A stretch of 64,000 bases of DNA from Carnobacterium gallinarum DSM 4847 (lineage in GTDB: Bacteria; Bacillota; Bacilli; Lactobacillales; Carnobacteriaceae), in contig NZ_JQLU01000005.1 in assembly GCF_000744375.1 (NCBI RefSeq), positions 2,961,496 to 3,025,495 of the forward strand. Reading direction: 5' to 3'. Both the position numbers and the translations under genes were made by a program. A model generated the notes under the pieces. The model saw nothing but the letters and a program-made list of their open reading frames with translations. It did no database searches and was not told the origin of the DNA. Below are positions 26,441-34,347 of this stretch, piece after piece (position 1 is the stretch's first letter; the number at the start of each line of letters is the position of its first letter).

Positions 26441-28467
26441 TGAAAAAAATTAAATTAATCAAACTAACGATTCAAAATTTTAAAGGTTTAACGGATTTAG
26501 AACTGGATCTTAACGGTGAGAATATGCAGATATTTGCTGATAACGAAGTAGGTAAAACAACTATTTACGACTCATTTTTATGGGTATTATTCAACAAAGA
26601 TAGCTTAGGTAAAACGGATTTCCAGTGGAAGCCAACTAACATCAAAGAAGATGAAAACGAAGGTAAACAAACTAAAGTATCTGTTTTATTAAGTGTTGAC
26701 GGTTCGGAAATCGAATTTTCAAAAACTAGATACGATGCAAAAACTACTAAACGAGGCACAACTGATATTAGCTACACAACCAAAACAAGCTATTCTATTG
26801 ATGGAATTGAATTGAAAACAGAAAAACAATTCAATGAACGAGTTGCAGAAATCATTGATGAAGCGACATTTAGACGACTTACCAGCAGTAATCATGTTAT
26901 GGAAGTTATGAAAATGGGTGATAGACGTGCAATGTTGTTCGATTTATTCGGTAATTTATCGGATGAAGAGATTATTAATAGTAAGAAAGAACTCGCTCCA
27001 TTAATTGGAATTATCGGGAATCATTCAGCTGATGAGGCTACCACTAAAATAAAACAAGAAATTAAAAACCTACAAAAAACGCTTAAAGAAATACCTTCTC
27101 AAATTAAAGGGATTCAAAGCATTAAGCCAGATATTGAGGATCTCGATAAGGAAATATTAACTGCTAGAAAAATGACTGCAGAATCAGATGTTAAGAATGC
27201 AGAAGATATTTTAATGTCCATTCGTAACGGCTCAGCAGTAACTGAAATAAGAGCTTCACTACAGTTAAAAGTTGCTGAAATTGAAGAGGAAAGAGCAAAG
27301 TTCAATGCTCGTCAGAACGTTAAATTAGAAGGAATTAGACAAGGTAAGGAAGAGTTAATCAGTAATTATCATACTGCACAAGATGCGGTTAGAAATGAAG
27401 AAACTAGATTGTATGAGCTTAAACAAAATGCAAGCAAAGAACAATACACTTTAGATCAATTAAACAAGGAACTTGATTCAGTTTCAGTGGAATGGAAAAC
27501 AATTAATAGTGAAGTTTTCCCTACATTTGATGAACATCAGCTTACTTGTGAATCATGCGGTCAAGAGTTGCAACCAGATAAAATTAAAGAGCACAAAGCG
27601 AATTATAAGGCGAAATTAGAAGCATTCAACATTAAAAAAGCTCAACAATTAGAAGCAAATAACGCTAAAGGGTCTGAATTATTTAAAAATGTTGAACAGC
27701 AACAAGAAATTGTCACTGATTTAATGAATCGTGCTGAAGATAATAAAGTGTTAGAAAACTTGTTAAATAAGGCTTTTGAAGAAAAGACAAAAGTTTCTGA
27801 TGTGACTAAGACAATTGAGGAACTTCAAGCAGCGACACCAGATTTTGAAACAACAAAAGATTACGAAAAATTAGTTTCAGAAAAAGAAGCTATTACGGTT
27901 GAACTTAAAAAGCTTCAAGAATCTGCTGACATTAAAATGGCAGAGCAAGCAAGTTTTGTAAGTGAACTAAAACAGAAATTGAATACGATCAATGAAGAAA
28001 TCGCTAAATTTGGTGAAGTTGAACGTCAAGACAACCAAATACAAGCTTTAGCTGATGAAGAAAAGCTTCTAGCAAGTCAAAAAGGAGCATTGGAGCAACA
28101 ATTATTTTTACTTGAAGAATTTACTAGAACCAAGGTAGCACTGCTAGAGGATTCAATTAATAAGCATTTCGGGTTTGTTAAATGGAAATTATTCGAAGAC
28201 CAAAAAAATGATGGGCTTAAAGAAATATGCGAGCCGGTAAATGATTTAGGCGTTTACTACTCTAAAGGTTTCAGTACTTCAAGACGTATTAAGGCAGGTT
28301 TGGACATTGTGAATACACTTATGAAAAAAGAAGGCCTTTGCGTGCCAGTATTCGTTGATAATGCTGAATCAGTAACAGATATGTATGCCGTAGATACTCA
28401 AATTATTGAGTTAATCGTCAGCAAAGGGGATAAAAAATTAAGAATCGAAAAGGATGGTGCAGAATAA
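26440..28467 (+). CDS. SbcC/Rad50-like AAA ATPase
   Basis: A 675-residue SMC-like ATPase of the phage recombination module. The N-terminal Walker A variant FADNEVGKTT (residues 32-41) has A-D-N in place of the usual G-x-N. Two coiled coils surround a CxxC (C370, C373 in CESCGQEL) resembling a Rad50 zinc hook. VFVDNAES near residue 640 is the Walker B region. It is translationally coupled to the RecT-like gene, so it probably processes DNA ends or loads the annealing protein. No nuclease (SbcD) gene stands next to it, unless the MBL-fold gene fills that role. Confidence 0.82.
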   Translation: MKKIKLIKLTIQNFKGLTDLELDLNGENMQIFADNEVGKTTIYDSFLWVLFNKDSLGKTDFQWKPTNIKEDENEGKQTKVSVLLSVDGSEIEFSKTRYDAKTTKRGTTDISYTTKTSYSIDGIELKTEKQFNERVAEIIDEATFRRLTSSNHVMEVMKMGDRRAMLFDLFGNLSDEEIINSKKELAPLIGIIGNHSADEATTKIKQEIKNLQKTLKEIPSQIKGIQSIKPDIEDLDKEILTARKMTAESDVKNAEDILMSIRNGSAVTEIRASLQLKVAEIEEERAKFNARQNVKLEGIRQGKEELISNYHTAQDAVRNEETRLYELKQNASKEQYTLDQLNKELDSVSVEWKTINSEVFPTFDEHQLTCESCGQELQPDKIKEHKANYKAKLEAFNIKKAQQLEANNAKGSELFKNVEQQQEIVTDLMNRAEDNKVLENLLNKAFEEKTKVSDVTKTIEELQAATPDFETTKDYEKLVSEKEAITVELKKLQESADIKMAEQASFVSELKQKLNTINEEIAKFGEVERQDNQIQALADEEKLLASQKGALEQQLFLLEEFTRTKVALLEDSINKHFGFVKWKLFEDQKNDGLKEICEPVNDLGVYYSKGFSTSRRIKAGLDIVNTLMKKEGLCVPVFVDNAESVTDMYAVDTQIIELIVSKGDKKLRIEKDGAE

Positions 28468-29609
28468 TGACAACCGAAGTTACTAAGCAAGAACATTTTA
28501 AAACAGCATTAGCAAAAATTAACGATGCTTACACACCGATGATTACGGAACAACTGGAAGGAAACGGTCTTCAAATGTCTGATTATAAAAAGCAATGTGT
28601 ACTGAATGCTATTTCAGCTATTAATACAACCGTTCAAAATGCAGGTCTAGAAATCGGAAGTATTGATCAAAGTAATCTAACTCAAATTTTACTAAATGTT
28701 GCTTCTTTAGAATTAAACGCAGCTGCTACACCTCGAGAATGCTATTTCATTACTAGAAATGTGAAACAAGGCAAGGGAGATTTACAGAAAACAGTTAAAC
28801 AAATAGAGCTTGGAATCGAAGGCGATGGAAACGACGCTATTCTTTCTAGGTTCGGACGTAATGTTAAGAAAGTTTATCCATTCTGGTTAGTCCGAGAGCA
28901 TGACACGTTTATCTACCCTCGTTATAAAGGGATTGAGTTTACACCGCCGGAATGGGAACCGACTGGTGAGGGACGAGTTGAACGAATTGTTTATCCGATT
29001 GAAATGAATGATGGTTCAGTAGAATTCCATATTACTGAACGAAATGACGTTAAGAAGAACTTATTAGCTCATATGTACAACAATTTAATGTGGGATAAAG
29101 ATAAATTTAAGAAAAAACAAGAAATTAAAACAAAAGCATCCACTAAGACTCTAAATGAAATGCTTGAAGATGAATCGCTATTAACACTGGGACAGGTAAG
29201 CCCAGCGTGGAAAGACCCTCAAAGTTCAGAATCAATGATTATCCGGAAGATGAGAAATAATATTGTTAAAAAAATCCCTAAAGATTTCTCTAATGCATTC
29301 GTAGCAATGACTTATCAAGAACAAACAGATGAAGACTTAAAGGCAGTTCGTCGAGAAGTTGCAGAGGAAGCAAATAAAGAGATCCTAGATTTTGCCGATG
29401 TAGAATCAAATCCTGTACAAGCTATTGATGAAAAATCAGATGTGCCGGTACATGAAGTTATTATTGAAGACAAAAAAGAAGTTGTCGAAGTTGTTCCTAC
29501 TGAAACAATTGAAGAAAATTCTAAAGAATTAGAACAAAACGAATTAGATTTAGACATGATGCCACCACATATTCCTGCTAAAGAAGATACTCCACCATGG
29601 TTACGATAA
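28467..29609 (+). CDS. RecT-like single-strand annealing protein
   Basis: A 380-residue protein of the RecT group. The N-terminal helical region (CVLNAISAINTTVQNAGLE, LTQILLNVASLELNAAATPRECYFITR) and central beta domain match the recombinase core; residues after about 290 are an acidic, low-complexity tail. RecT proteins anneal complementary single strands in phage recombination. It is coupled to the ATPase upstream (shared base at 28467) and overlaps the MBL gene downstream by 13 bp. Confidence 0.82.
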   Translation: MTTEVTKQEHFKTALAKINDAYTPMITEQLEGNGLQMSDYKKQCVLNAISAINTTVQNAGLEIGSIDQSNLTQILLNVASLELNAAATPRECYFITRNVKQGKGDLQKTVKQIELGIEGDGNDAILSRFGRNVKKVYPFWLVREHDTFIYPRYKGIEFTPPEWEPTGEGRVERIVYPIEMNDGSVEFHITERNDVKKNLLAHMYNNLMWDKDKFKKKQEIKTKASTKTLNEMLEDESLLTLGQVSPAWKDPQSSESMIIRKMRNNIVKKIPKDFSNAFVAMTYQEQTDEDLKAVRREVAEEANKEILDFADVESNPVQAIDEKSDVPVHEVIIEDKKEVVEVVPTETIEENSKELEQNELDLDMMPPHIPAKEDTPPWLR

Positions 29610-30292
29610 AAAGTTATGGATCATCATCGGCTGGTAATTCTTATATTATCAGCTGTGGTGATACAGCACTTATGTTAGAAGCTGGAGTTCATCCTAAAAA
29701 AATGATTGGTGTTAATTGGTCCATAATAAAAGGCTGCCTAATCACTCATGAACATGGAGATCATTCGAAATTCGCTGATAAGCTAGTTCAAAGTGTTGGT
29801 TTTGATATCTATTCGAGCACTGGAACGCTTGAAGCTTTACCAGTAGCAAGTTATCGCACGAAACGATTAGGAGCCGAGAAAGTGGCTCAAATTGGAGATT
29901 GGAAAGTACTTCCTTTCCTAGTTGAACACGATGTATCTGAACCGTTTGGGTTTCTTATATTAGCGCCAGATGGAAGTAAGATTGTTTTTGCAACAGACAC
30001 GTATTTTGTTAGAAAGAAATTTATCGGAGTTACTCATTTCATGATTGAATGCAACTATGCGTTAGATATTTTAGATCAGAATGTATCAGCTGGTTATATA
30101 GATAACGGTCGAAGAAAACGCCTTTTAACAAGCCATTTCGAACTAGAAAATGTTAAAACATTCTTGAAATTGAATGATTTAAGTCAAGTGAAAGAAACCT
30201 GGTTGCTTCATTTAAGCAATCAGAACAGTGATGAGAAAAGATTTAAGCAAGAAATACAATCAATTACAGGTACACCAGTTTATATAGCATAA
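29597..30292 (+). CDS. MBL-fold metallohydrolase of the recombination module
   Basis: A 231-residue metallo-beta-lactamase fold protein. H51-E-H53-G-D55-H56 is the HxHxDH zinc motif, and VFATDTYF later supplies the bridging aspartate. In this gene order (ATPase, RecT, MBL) the protein is common in phages of Lactobacillales and is presumed to be the recombination nuclease; that role is inference. Confidence 0.82.
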   Translation: MVTIKSYGSSSAGNSYIISCGDTALMLEAGVHPKKMIGVNWSIIKGCLITHEHGDHSKFADKLVQSVGFDIYSSTGTLEALPVASYRTKRLGAEKVAQIGDWKVLPFLVEHDVSEPFGFLILAPDGSKIVFATDTYFVRKKFIGVTHFMIECNYALDILDQNVSAGYIDNGRRKRLLTSHFELENVKTFLKLNDLSQVKETWLLHLSNQNSDEKRFKQEIQSITGTPVYIA

Positions 30293-30308
30293 GGAAGGAG
30301 GTAGCCAA

Positions 30309-31142
30309 TTGAATTATTTATCACAGTTACAAGCGTTTAGAGATTACAAGATGTATGAAACTAAATTATCCAGTGGACAAATTGCTTTATGGTACGCATT
30401 GATGGAAATAAACAATAAATGTGCATGGATTGAATGGTTTACAGCTGCTAATCAAACGCTTGAAACACTTTCGGGATTATCTAGAGCTGGCATAAATAAA
30501 AACAGAAATGTTTTAAAACAGTTAGGTCTAATTGATTTTAAAAGTAATGGTAAAAAAGCTACTTCTTATAAGGTATGTGTACTTTATACGCAAGATAGTA
30601 TACAAGGGAGTAAACAACAGAGTATACAACACAGTGTACAAGGGAGTATACAAGACAGTAAACAACAGAGTAGTACATTAATTAAACAGAAACTAAACAA
30701 AACAGAAACTAAACAGAAACAAGACCAGACGACGACAGCGGATGCGTATTGGCTTCAATTTGTTGAAAATACCGAAAGTCCTTTTATTCTCGAAAATTTA
30801 AAAATGTGGGTAGAAGATTTTAAAGGAAACGACGATATTGTTATTCATGGCATTGAAACCATGCTTGCTAACAACGTTCGTAGCTATAAGTATCTGGAAA
30901 CGATTTTGAAAAATTGGGAATCGAAAGGCTTTAGCATTAGGGCGGATGTTCTTACTTTTGAGGAACAGCGCAAGCAAAAGAAACAGCCAAACCAAGGTGT
31001 TAACCGTAAAGAAACCCTTCCAGATTGGGCCAGAGATGATTTTATAAAGCCAGTTAAGATTTATGACGACAGTGAAGAAGCTAGAAAAAAAGCACTAGAG
31101 GAGTTGTTGAGCATTGGAGATAATGTGGAACAAACAAATTAG
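30309..31142 (+). CDS. DnaD-like replication initiator
   Basis: A 277-residue phage replisome organiser. The N-terminal winged-helix region (about 15-95, with LSRAGINKNRNVLKQLGLI) should bind origin DNA. A glutamine-rich linker (about 97-140) is encoded by the iterons below. The C-terminal DnaD/DnaB_2 domain (about 145-220, ending in YKYLETILKNWESKG) contacts the host loader or helicase. Start is TTG 30309 after AAGGAGG. No phage helicase gene follows, so host DnaC/DnaI are probably recruited. Confidence 0.82.
   Translation: MNYLSQLQAFRDYKMYETKLSSGQIALWYALMEINNKCAWIEWFTAANQTLETLSGLSRAGINKNRNVLKQLGLIDFKSNGKKATSYKVCVLYTQDSIQGSKQQSIQHSVQGSIQDSKQQSSTLIKQKLNKTETKQKQDQTTTADAYWLQFVENTESPFILENLKMWVEDFKGNDDIVIHGIETMLANNVRSYKYLETILKNWESKGFSIRADVLTFEEQRKQKKQPNQGVNRKETLPDWARDDFIKPVKIYDDSEEARKKALEELLSIGDNVEQTN
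30597..30668. repeat. Six 12-bp iterons, probable replication origin
   Basis: Six head-to-tail 12-mers start at 30597, 30609, 30621, 30633, 30645 and 30657. The consensus is AGTATACAA followed by three variable bases, with AGTAAACAACAG twice. Degenerate copies flank both ends. AT-rich repeats (AAACAGAAACTAAACA) at about 30682-30730 follow and could be the melting site. The array lies in the linker codons of the initiator, a usual place for phage origins. Confidence 0.78.
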
Positions 31143-31398
31143 ACTCATACCTTTGATTGAGGAATTTCCTTCTTGGCTAGTGAAGGGTTTTTCGGATGAT
31201 TTTGCGAAGGTCACGAAAAAGGGTTTTTCAATGACATCTGAAAAGGCTGAGAGAGCATTTAAAAATTGTGTAAGACAAGCGCAATTATTTTTGTATCAGC
31301 AGGGAAAAGCTAAAAATGGAGAAATTGACTGGGAAAAAACGGGTCAAGAATACCTCGAAGATTTTAAAAAGTGGAATAAGAATAGTTATGAATACTGA
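31123..31398 (+). CDS. Hypothetical phage protein
   Basis: A 91-residue basic helical protein (MWNKQIRLIPLIEEF...). ATG 31123 is preceded closely by GGAG; TTG 31114 with GAGGAG 10 bases upstream is an alternative start. It overlaps the end of the initiator gene. Function unknown. Confidence 0.6.
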   Translation: MWNKQIRLIPLIEEFPSWLVKGFSDDFAKVTKKGFSMTSEKAERAFKNCVRQAQLFLYQQGKAKNGEIDWEKTGQEYLEDFKKWNKNSYEY

Positions 31399-31558
31399 AA
31401 GAATAAATTCAGAAGAATTAGTTGATATCCTTGATTTTCTTTCAAACTACTGCAGTTCTAAAAACGTTGATGATATCAAAGAGATGGTGACAGATATGGA
31501 TTTAGCATACTTTCATCATGCAAAAAAGAAAAGAGGTCAAGATCGTGGGATTGGATGA
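31388..31558 (+). CDS. Small hypothetical phage protein
   Basis: A 56-residue acidic helical protein starting at ATG 31388, overlapping the previous gene by 11 bp out of frame and the next by 14 bp. The ribosome site is weak (GGAAT), so translation probably depends on coupling. No family recognised. Confidence 0.5.
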   Translation: MNTERINSEELVDILDFLSNYCSSKNVDDIKEMVTDMDLAYFHHAKKKRGQDRGIG

Positions 31559-31742
31559 AATTATGGCTGAAATTGACACATTAGTATCGATGTATGATTT
31601 TCCGATTAGTGTCCTTCAAGATGTTGAAAAAAGGCTTCTGGATTACCGTGAAGTCAATTATGCAAAACAACAGTTGAGATATTTAACTAATTTAATAAGC
31701 GCCGGACTAGTAGAGAGGAGTGGAAAACATGGGGTTAACTGA
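31545..31742 (+). CDS. Small hypothetical phage protein
   Basis: A 65-residue helical protein. GTG 31545 is preceded by AGAGGTC at good distance, placed in the previous gene. The first 20 residues are acidic, the rest is a long helix. No family recognised. Confidence 0.5.
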   Translation: MGLDEIMAEIDTLVSMYDFPISVLQDVEKRLLDYREVNYAKQQLRYLTNLISAGLVERSGKHGVN

Positions 31743-31968
31743 GTCGCACATGAACTATTACGATGCAAGCGGGCTGGACTTGCCGATAAAAAATCCTAAG
31801 CCGTCTACAAATGACAGATATATCAAAGTCGGTGATAAAGTTAGCTGTTTGCTTAAAGACAATAGCACGTTCACCGCGACTGTAGTTAAGTTGATGCAGA
31901 AAAGTGCTATCGTTGAGACAGACGAGTTTAAGACAGTAATCAGTTACAAGTCGATGTGGAAGCTATGA
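31729..31968 (+). CDS. Small hypothetical phage protein
   Basis: A 79-residue protein starting at ATG 31729 with GAGAGGAG 9 bases upstream. The C-terminal 45 residues look like a small beta barrel (KVGDKVSCLLKDNSTFTATVVKL). It overlaps both neighbours by a few bases in a tightly packed operon. Confidence 0.6.
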   Translation: MGLTESHMNYYDASGLDLPIKNPKPSTNDRYIKVGDKVSCLLKDNSTFTATVVKLMQKSAIVETDEFKTVISYKSMWKL

Positions 31969-32105
31969 ACAATCTTAAATGGCAACTCAAACAGTTAGAA
32001 TTAACCGCTGATTATTTGCTAGATACCAAGAATTTGGCAGCTATCTGGGCGAATATGCATGAGATTGAGAAACCTAAAAAAATTTGGTGGGAGGAATCAA
32101 AATGA
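31965..32105 (+). CDS. Small hypothetical phage protein
   Basis: A 46-residue protein, ATG 31965 in an ATGA overlap with the previous stop. One amphipathic helix plus a tryptophan-rich end (KIWWEES). Its TGA overlaps the next ATG. It contains the GGGAGG ribosome site of the next gene. Confidence 0.5.
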   Translation: MNNLKWQLKQLELTADYLLDTKNLAAIWANMHEIEKPKKIWWEESK

Positions 32106-32329
32106 AATTTAAGTGTATAAGAACATTTGAAATAGACTGCTATGAACTAGATGATGAAGAGTCGTCTTGGATGTTTGAAATAAAAAAAGATAGTTTATGG
32201 GAATTGCGAAATAGCTCAGGAGATTACGAAGTCATGTTAGATGATTGTGAAGATGACCGGTGGGTTGGTTTAGATCGTGGGACTTTTAAAAATAATTTTA
32301 TTAGAATTTTGGAGGAATTAAATGATTAA
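32102..32329 (+). CDS. Small acidic phage protein
   Basis: A 75-residue strongly acidic protein ([14 protein letters not shown]) with a beta-rich pattern and three cysteines. ATG 32102 has GGGAGG upstream. It ends inside the ssb start. Possibly a DNA mimic by charge alone; unproven. Confidence 0.6.
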   Translation: MKFKCIRTFEIDCYELDDEESSWMFEIKKDSLWELRNSSGDYEVMLDDCEDDRWVGLDRGTFKNNFIRILEELND

Positions 32330-32777
32330 CAGAGTCGTTTTAGTTGGAAGATTAACAAAAGACGCAGACTTAAAATATACACCCAGTGGTGCAGCAGTCG
32401 CATCTTTTACAGTAGCTGTTAATAGACAGTTCAAGAACCAAGAGGGTGAACGTGAAGCTGATTTTATCAACTGTGTAGCATGGAGAAAAACTGCGGAAAC
32501 ACTTGCTAATTTTACACGTAAAGGCTCATTAATTGGAGTTGAAGGACGTCTGCAAACTCGTTCTTATGAGAACCAACAAGGTCAGCGTGTTTACGTTACT
32601 GAGGTGGTGGTTGATACGTTTTCAATGTTGGAAAAGAAGGCAGATAATGAACAACGTCAAGATTCAGTTAAGCCAGAAACTCAGATTAAACGACCAACTA
32701 CGAATTATAAACAGAATGATGATCCGTTTGCTGGCAGTCGACCAATCGATATACAAGATGATGATTTACCATTCTAA
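32322..32777 (+). CDS. ssb: Single-stranded DNA-binding protein
   Basis: A 151-residue SSB with the OB fold from residue 1 ([21 protein letters not shown]) to about 108, a flexible linker, and the acidic C-terminal tip DDDLPF that recruits replication and repair proteins. It serves phage DNA replication and recombination. ATG 32322 follows GGAGG and overlaps the upstream gene by 8 bp. Confidence 0.95.
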   Translation: MINRVVLVGRLTKDADLKYTPSGAAVASFTVAVNRQFKNQEGEREADFINCVAWRKTAETLANFTRKGSLIGVEGRLQTRSYENQQGQRVYVTEVVVDTFSMLEKKADNEQRQDSVKPETQIKRPTTNYKQNDDPFAGSRPIDIQDDDLPF

Positions 32778-33106
32778 AATAATAGCTCTGCCGTGTGGGC
32801 TACCAGTTTACCTACAGTTCCAAAAAAAAGAACTGGTTGGAGTCGAACCAACAAACCTTGTTAAGTTGATTAGAAAATCTAGTATTGCTACTACGTTTAC
32901 TATATTTTGCATGTTTATCAATCCCCTTACGTATGTTAGATTCTTTTGGATTGCTAGGAATGTAGTAACACTTAAAACTGCTAGTAAAGCTAAAGCTAGC
33001 GCGGAACAAGGTAGCCACGACCATACGGCACAACTATTATTTAGTTAAAAAAAAGACAGGTTCCCCTGCCTAACTCATAAGTATTATAACACGAGGGGGA
33101 CCATCT
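32778..33106. other. Stretch without a clear gene, with folded elements
   Basis: Between ssb and the next gene I find no convincing plus-strand gene. On the minus strand 32834-32850 forms a perfect tRNA T-arm (GTTGG, TTCGACT loop, CCAAC) followed by a T run, but no matching acceptor strand, D-arm or anticodon arm exists. TGCCGT and GGCTACC near 32789-32802 can pair with GGTAGCC and ACGGCA near 33010-33030. A minus-strand hairpin (GGCAGG-GGAA-CCTGTC, 33055-33070) runs into eight T. Confidence 0.45.
32808..32912 (-). CDS. Possible 34-residue minus-strand peptide
   Basis: ATG 32912 has AAGGGG 10 bases upstream and opens a 34-codon frame with a hydrophobic first half (IVNVVAILDFLINL). The same frame is open back to 33044 and there reads like a second hydrophobic helix, but has no start codon. 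It overlaps the T-arm-like sequence described for the stretch 32778-33106. Could be real or accidental. Confidence 0.3.
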   Translation of the reverse strand: MQNIVNVVAILDFLINLTRFVGSTPTSSFFWNCR

Positions 33107-33289
33107 TTGGAAATACAAAAAGTGATCGAATTTGAGGATATCGAAAAATTGCTAGGTAGTAATACTGTGGTGATATTTTCTAATGGAGTTATTAAAAAAG
33201 TTGAGCTTCCGAGTCATGGAATTATAGAGGTTGTGATACATGACAAGAAGGTCAAACGAGTTAAAGCACACTTAGACGAATTATTTTAA
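33107..33289 (+). CDS. Small phage protein
   Basis: A 60-residue protein from TTG 33107 with GAGGGGG as ribosome site. It is beta-rich and basic at the C-terminus (HDKKVKRVKAHL). Similar short proteins often precede the ArpU gene in phages of this group. Function unknown. Confidence 0.6.
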   Translation: MEIQKVIEFEDIEKLLGSNTVVIFSNGVIKKVELPSHGIIEVVIHDKKVKRVKAHLDELF

Positions 33290-33314
33290 ATATAGGTCCC
33301 ACTGGACATACCAG

Positions 33315-33359
33315 AGGACACTTTAACAGCGCTTAGGCGTTTGTTGAGGTGTCCTTTTT
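33315..33359 (+). terminator. Terminator of the early operon
   Basis: AGGACAC (33315-33321) pairs with GTGTCCT (33349-33355), with further inner pairs (AACA-CGC/GCG-TGTT), then five T. It lies between the last early gene and the arpU-like gene, so it marks the early-to-late boundary. Confidence 0.85.
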
Positions 33360-33383
33360 CTTATTTTGAGGAGGAAAATACAC

Positions 33384-33977
33384 ATGAAAAATAATTATAG
33401 TGATTTAATTGCAGAATACAAAAATGATTTAAAGCCTATTCGAAAGCTCCATAGTGAAATTGCACAGAAACACTATAAAATTAAGGATAGCAAGGGTAAT
33501 GTTACAGAAACAGTTGATAATCGCACAGATAAGGAAAAAGCGGACCAAACTATATTGGCTGGAATCATTTCCAGTACCACTTATACCATTGACTGGTTAG
33601 AACAGGGATTTGAAAAGAAATTCGGTACGTTAGAAGATATATCGAAGTTATCTAGGAAGCAACGAGAGCAATTGTGGGGCGATATGAACATAGTGGGTAT
33701 AGATTTAGCTAATAATGTCCCAACTGTAACTATTGAGCCAGAAAACAGCCCCAAAATAGACGAGGATAAGCTCCAAATATTAAATCATATCTTAGAATCG
33801 TTAAGTCCAAGAGAAAAAGAGCTATTCTATATATTAAATACTGACTTCCAAACACATGAAGAGGCAGCCGAAACTATGGGTATAACAATTGGATCAGTAA
33901 AGCAAATGAGCCAAAGAATTAGTAACAAAATTGATTTTTATTTCAAGTTTGGCAAGCAGACATCATTAGATATTTAA
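33384..33977 (+). CDS. ArpU-like late transcription regulator
   Basis: A 197-residue protein with a sigma-70 region 4-like HTH at the C-terminus (LSPREKELFYILNTDFQTHEEAAETMGITIGSVKQM, about 140-175). ArpU/Rin-type proteins switch on late genes of phages in Lactobacillales. ATG 33384 follows GAGGAGG. It lies after the early terminator and before the packaging genes, as expected for a late activator. Confidence 0.82.
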   Translation: MKNNYSDLIAEYKNDLKPIRKLHSEIAQKHYKIKDSKGNVTETVDNRTDKEKADQTILAGIISSTTYTIDWLEQGFEKKFGTLEDISKLSRKQREQLWGDMNIVGIDLANNVPTVTIEPENSPKIDEDKLQILNHILESLSPREKELFYILNTDFQTHEEAAETMGITIGSVKQMSQRISNKIDFYFKFGKQTSLDI

Positions 33978-34033
33978 AAAACGGAATTCTTGTCAACCAA
34001 AACCCACTAATAAGTGAAGGGTAAATTATTCTT

Positions 34034-34050
34034 CACATTCGTGTGTTTTT
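34034..34050 (+). terminator. Short terminator-like hairpin after the arpU-like gene
   Basis: CACA-TTCG-TGTG followed by five T. The stem is only four pairs but the UUCG-type loop is very stable. Confidence 0.5.
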
Positions 34051-34083
34051 CCTCCTTTTTATCATGGTTGTGCGTGATAGGGT

Positions 34084-34156
34084 TGTCCTATAGCTCAATT
34101 GGTAGAGCAACTGATTTTTAATCAGAAGGTTGGTGGTTCGGGTCCGCCTAGGATAG
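34084..34156 (+). tRNA. Phage tRNA-Lys (anticodon UUU)
   Basis: All four arms can be drawn: acceptor TGTCCTA (34084-34090) with TAGGATA (34149-34155, one G-T pair); D-arm GCTC-GAGC (34093-34108); anticodon arm CTGA-TCAG with loop TTTTTAA and anticodon TTT at 34117-34119 (top pair A-A mismatched); T-arm GGTGG-TTCGGGT-CCGCC. The discriminator is G and no CCA is encoded. It has host-like D and anticodon regions but an unusual acceptor. A tRNA in the phage between early and late regions may support late translation or replace a damaged host tRNA. Confidence 0.85.
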
Positions 34157-34194
34157 TATCTTCTAGTCATCATCGACGTTGGGGAAGAAGTTTG

Positions 34195-34231
34195 AACCTC
34201 ATAGCCTTTACACGGAGGTTGTGAGTGTTTT
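34195..34231 (+). terminator. Possible terminator after the tRNA
   Basis: AACCTC (34195-34200) pairs with GAGGTT (34215-34220), followed within 10 bases by five T. It would end the tRNA transcript before the accessory pair. The remaining bases of the 370-bp gap between the arpU-like gene and 34348 hold nothing else I can identify. Confidence 0.45.
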
Positions 34232-34347
34232 TGCAATAAATATCATCGACTTTAAAAAAAAGAAGTAATTTAACAAATAACTTTAAAGTTTAGCCTTAAT
34301 GTGATATTATTTAGCTATTCTAAATAAATGCATAAGGGGAGAAGTCT

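Noticed and set aside
30597-30668. CRISPR array
   Set aside because: The repeats are 12 bp, tandem without spacers, and inside a coding gene; they fit iterons. No other spaced repeat series was seen in the window.
32834-32912. Complete tRNA gene on the minus strand
   Set aside because: Only the T-arm is present; no acceptor partner for the 3' strand, no D-arm and no anticodon arm could be found.
32812-33033. 73-codon minus-strand frame after ssb
   Set aside because: No ribosome site before its start and an ordinary, non-protein-like composition; the other minus-strand frame at 32808-32912 looks more plausible.
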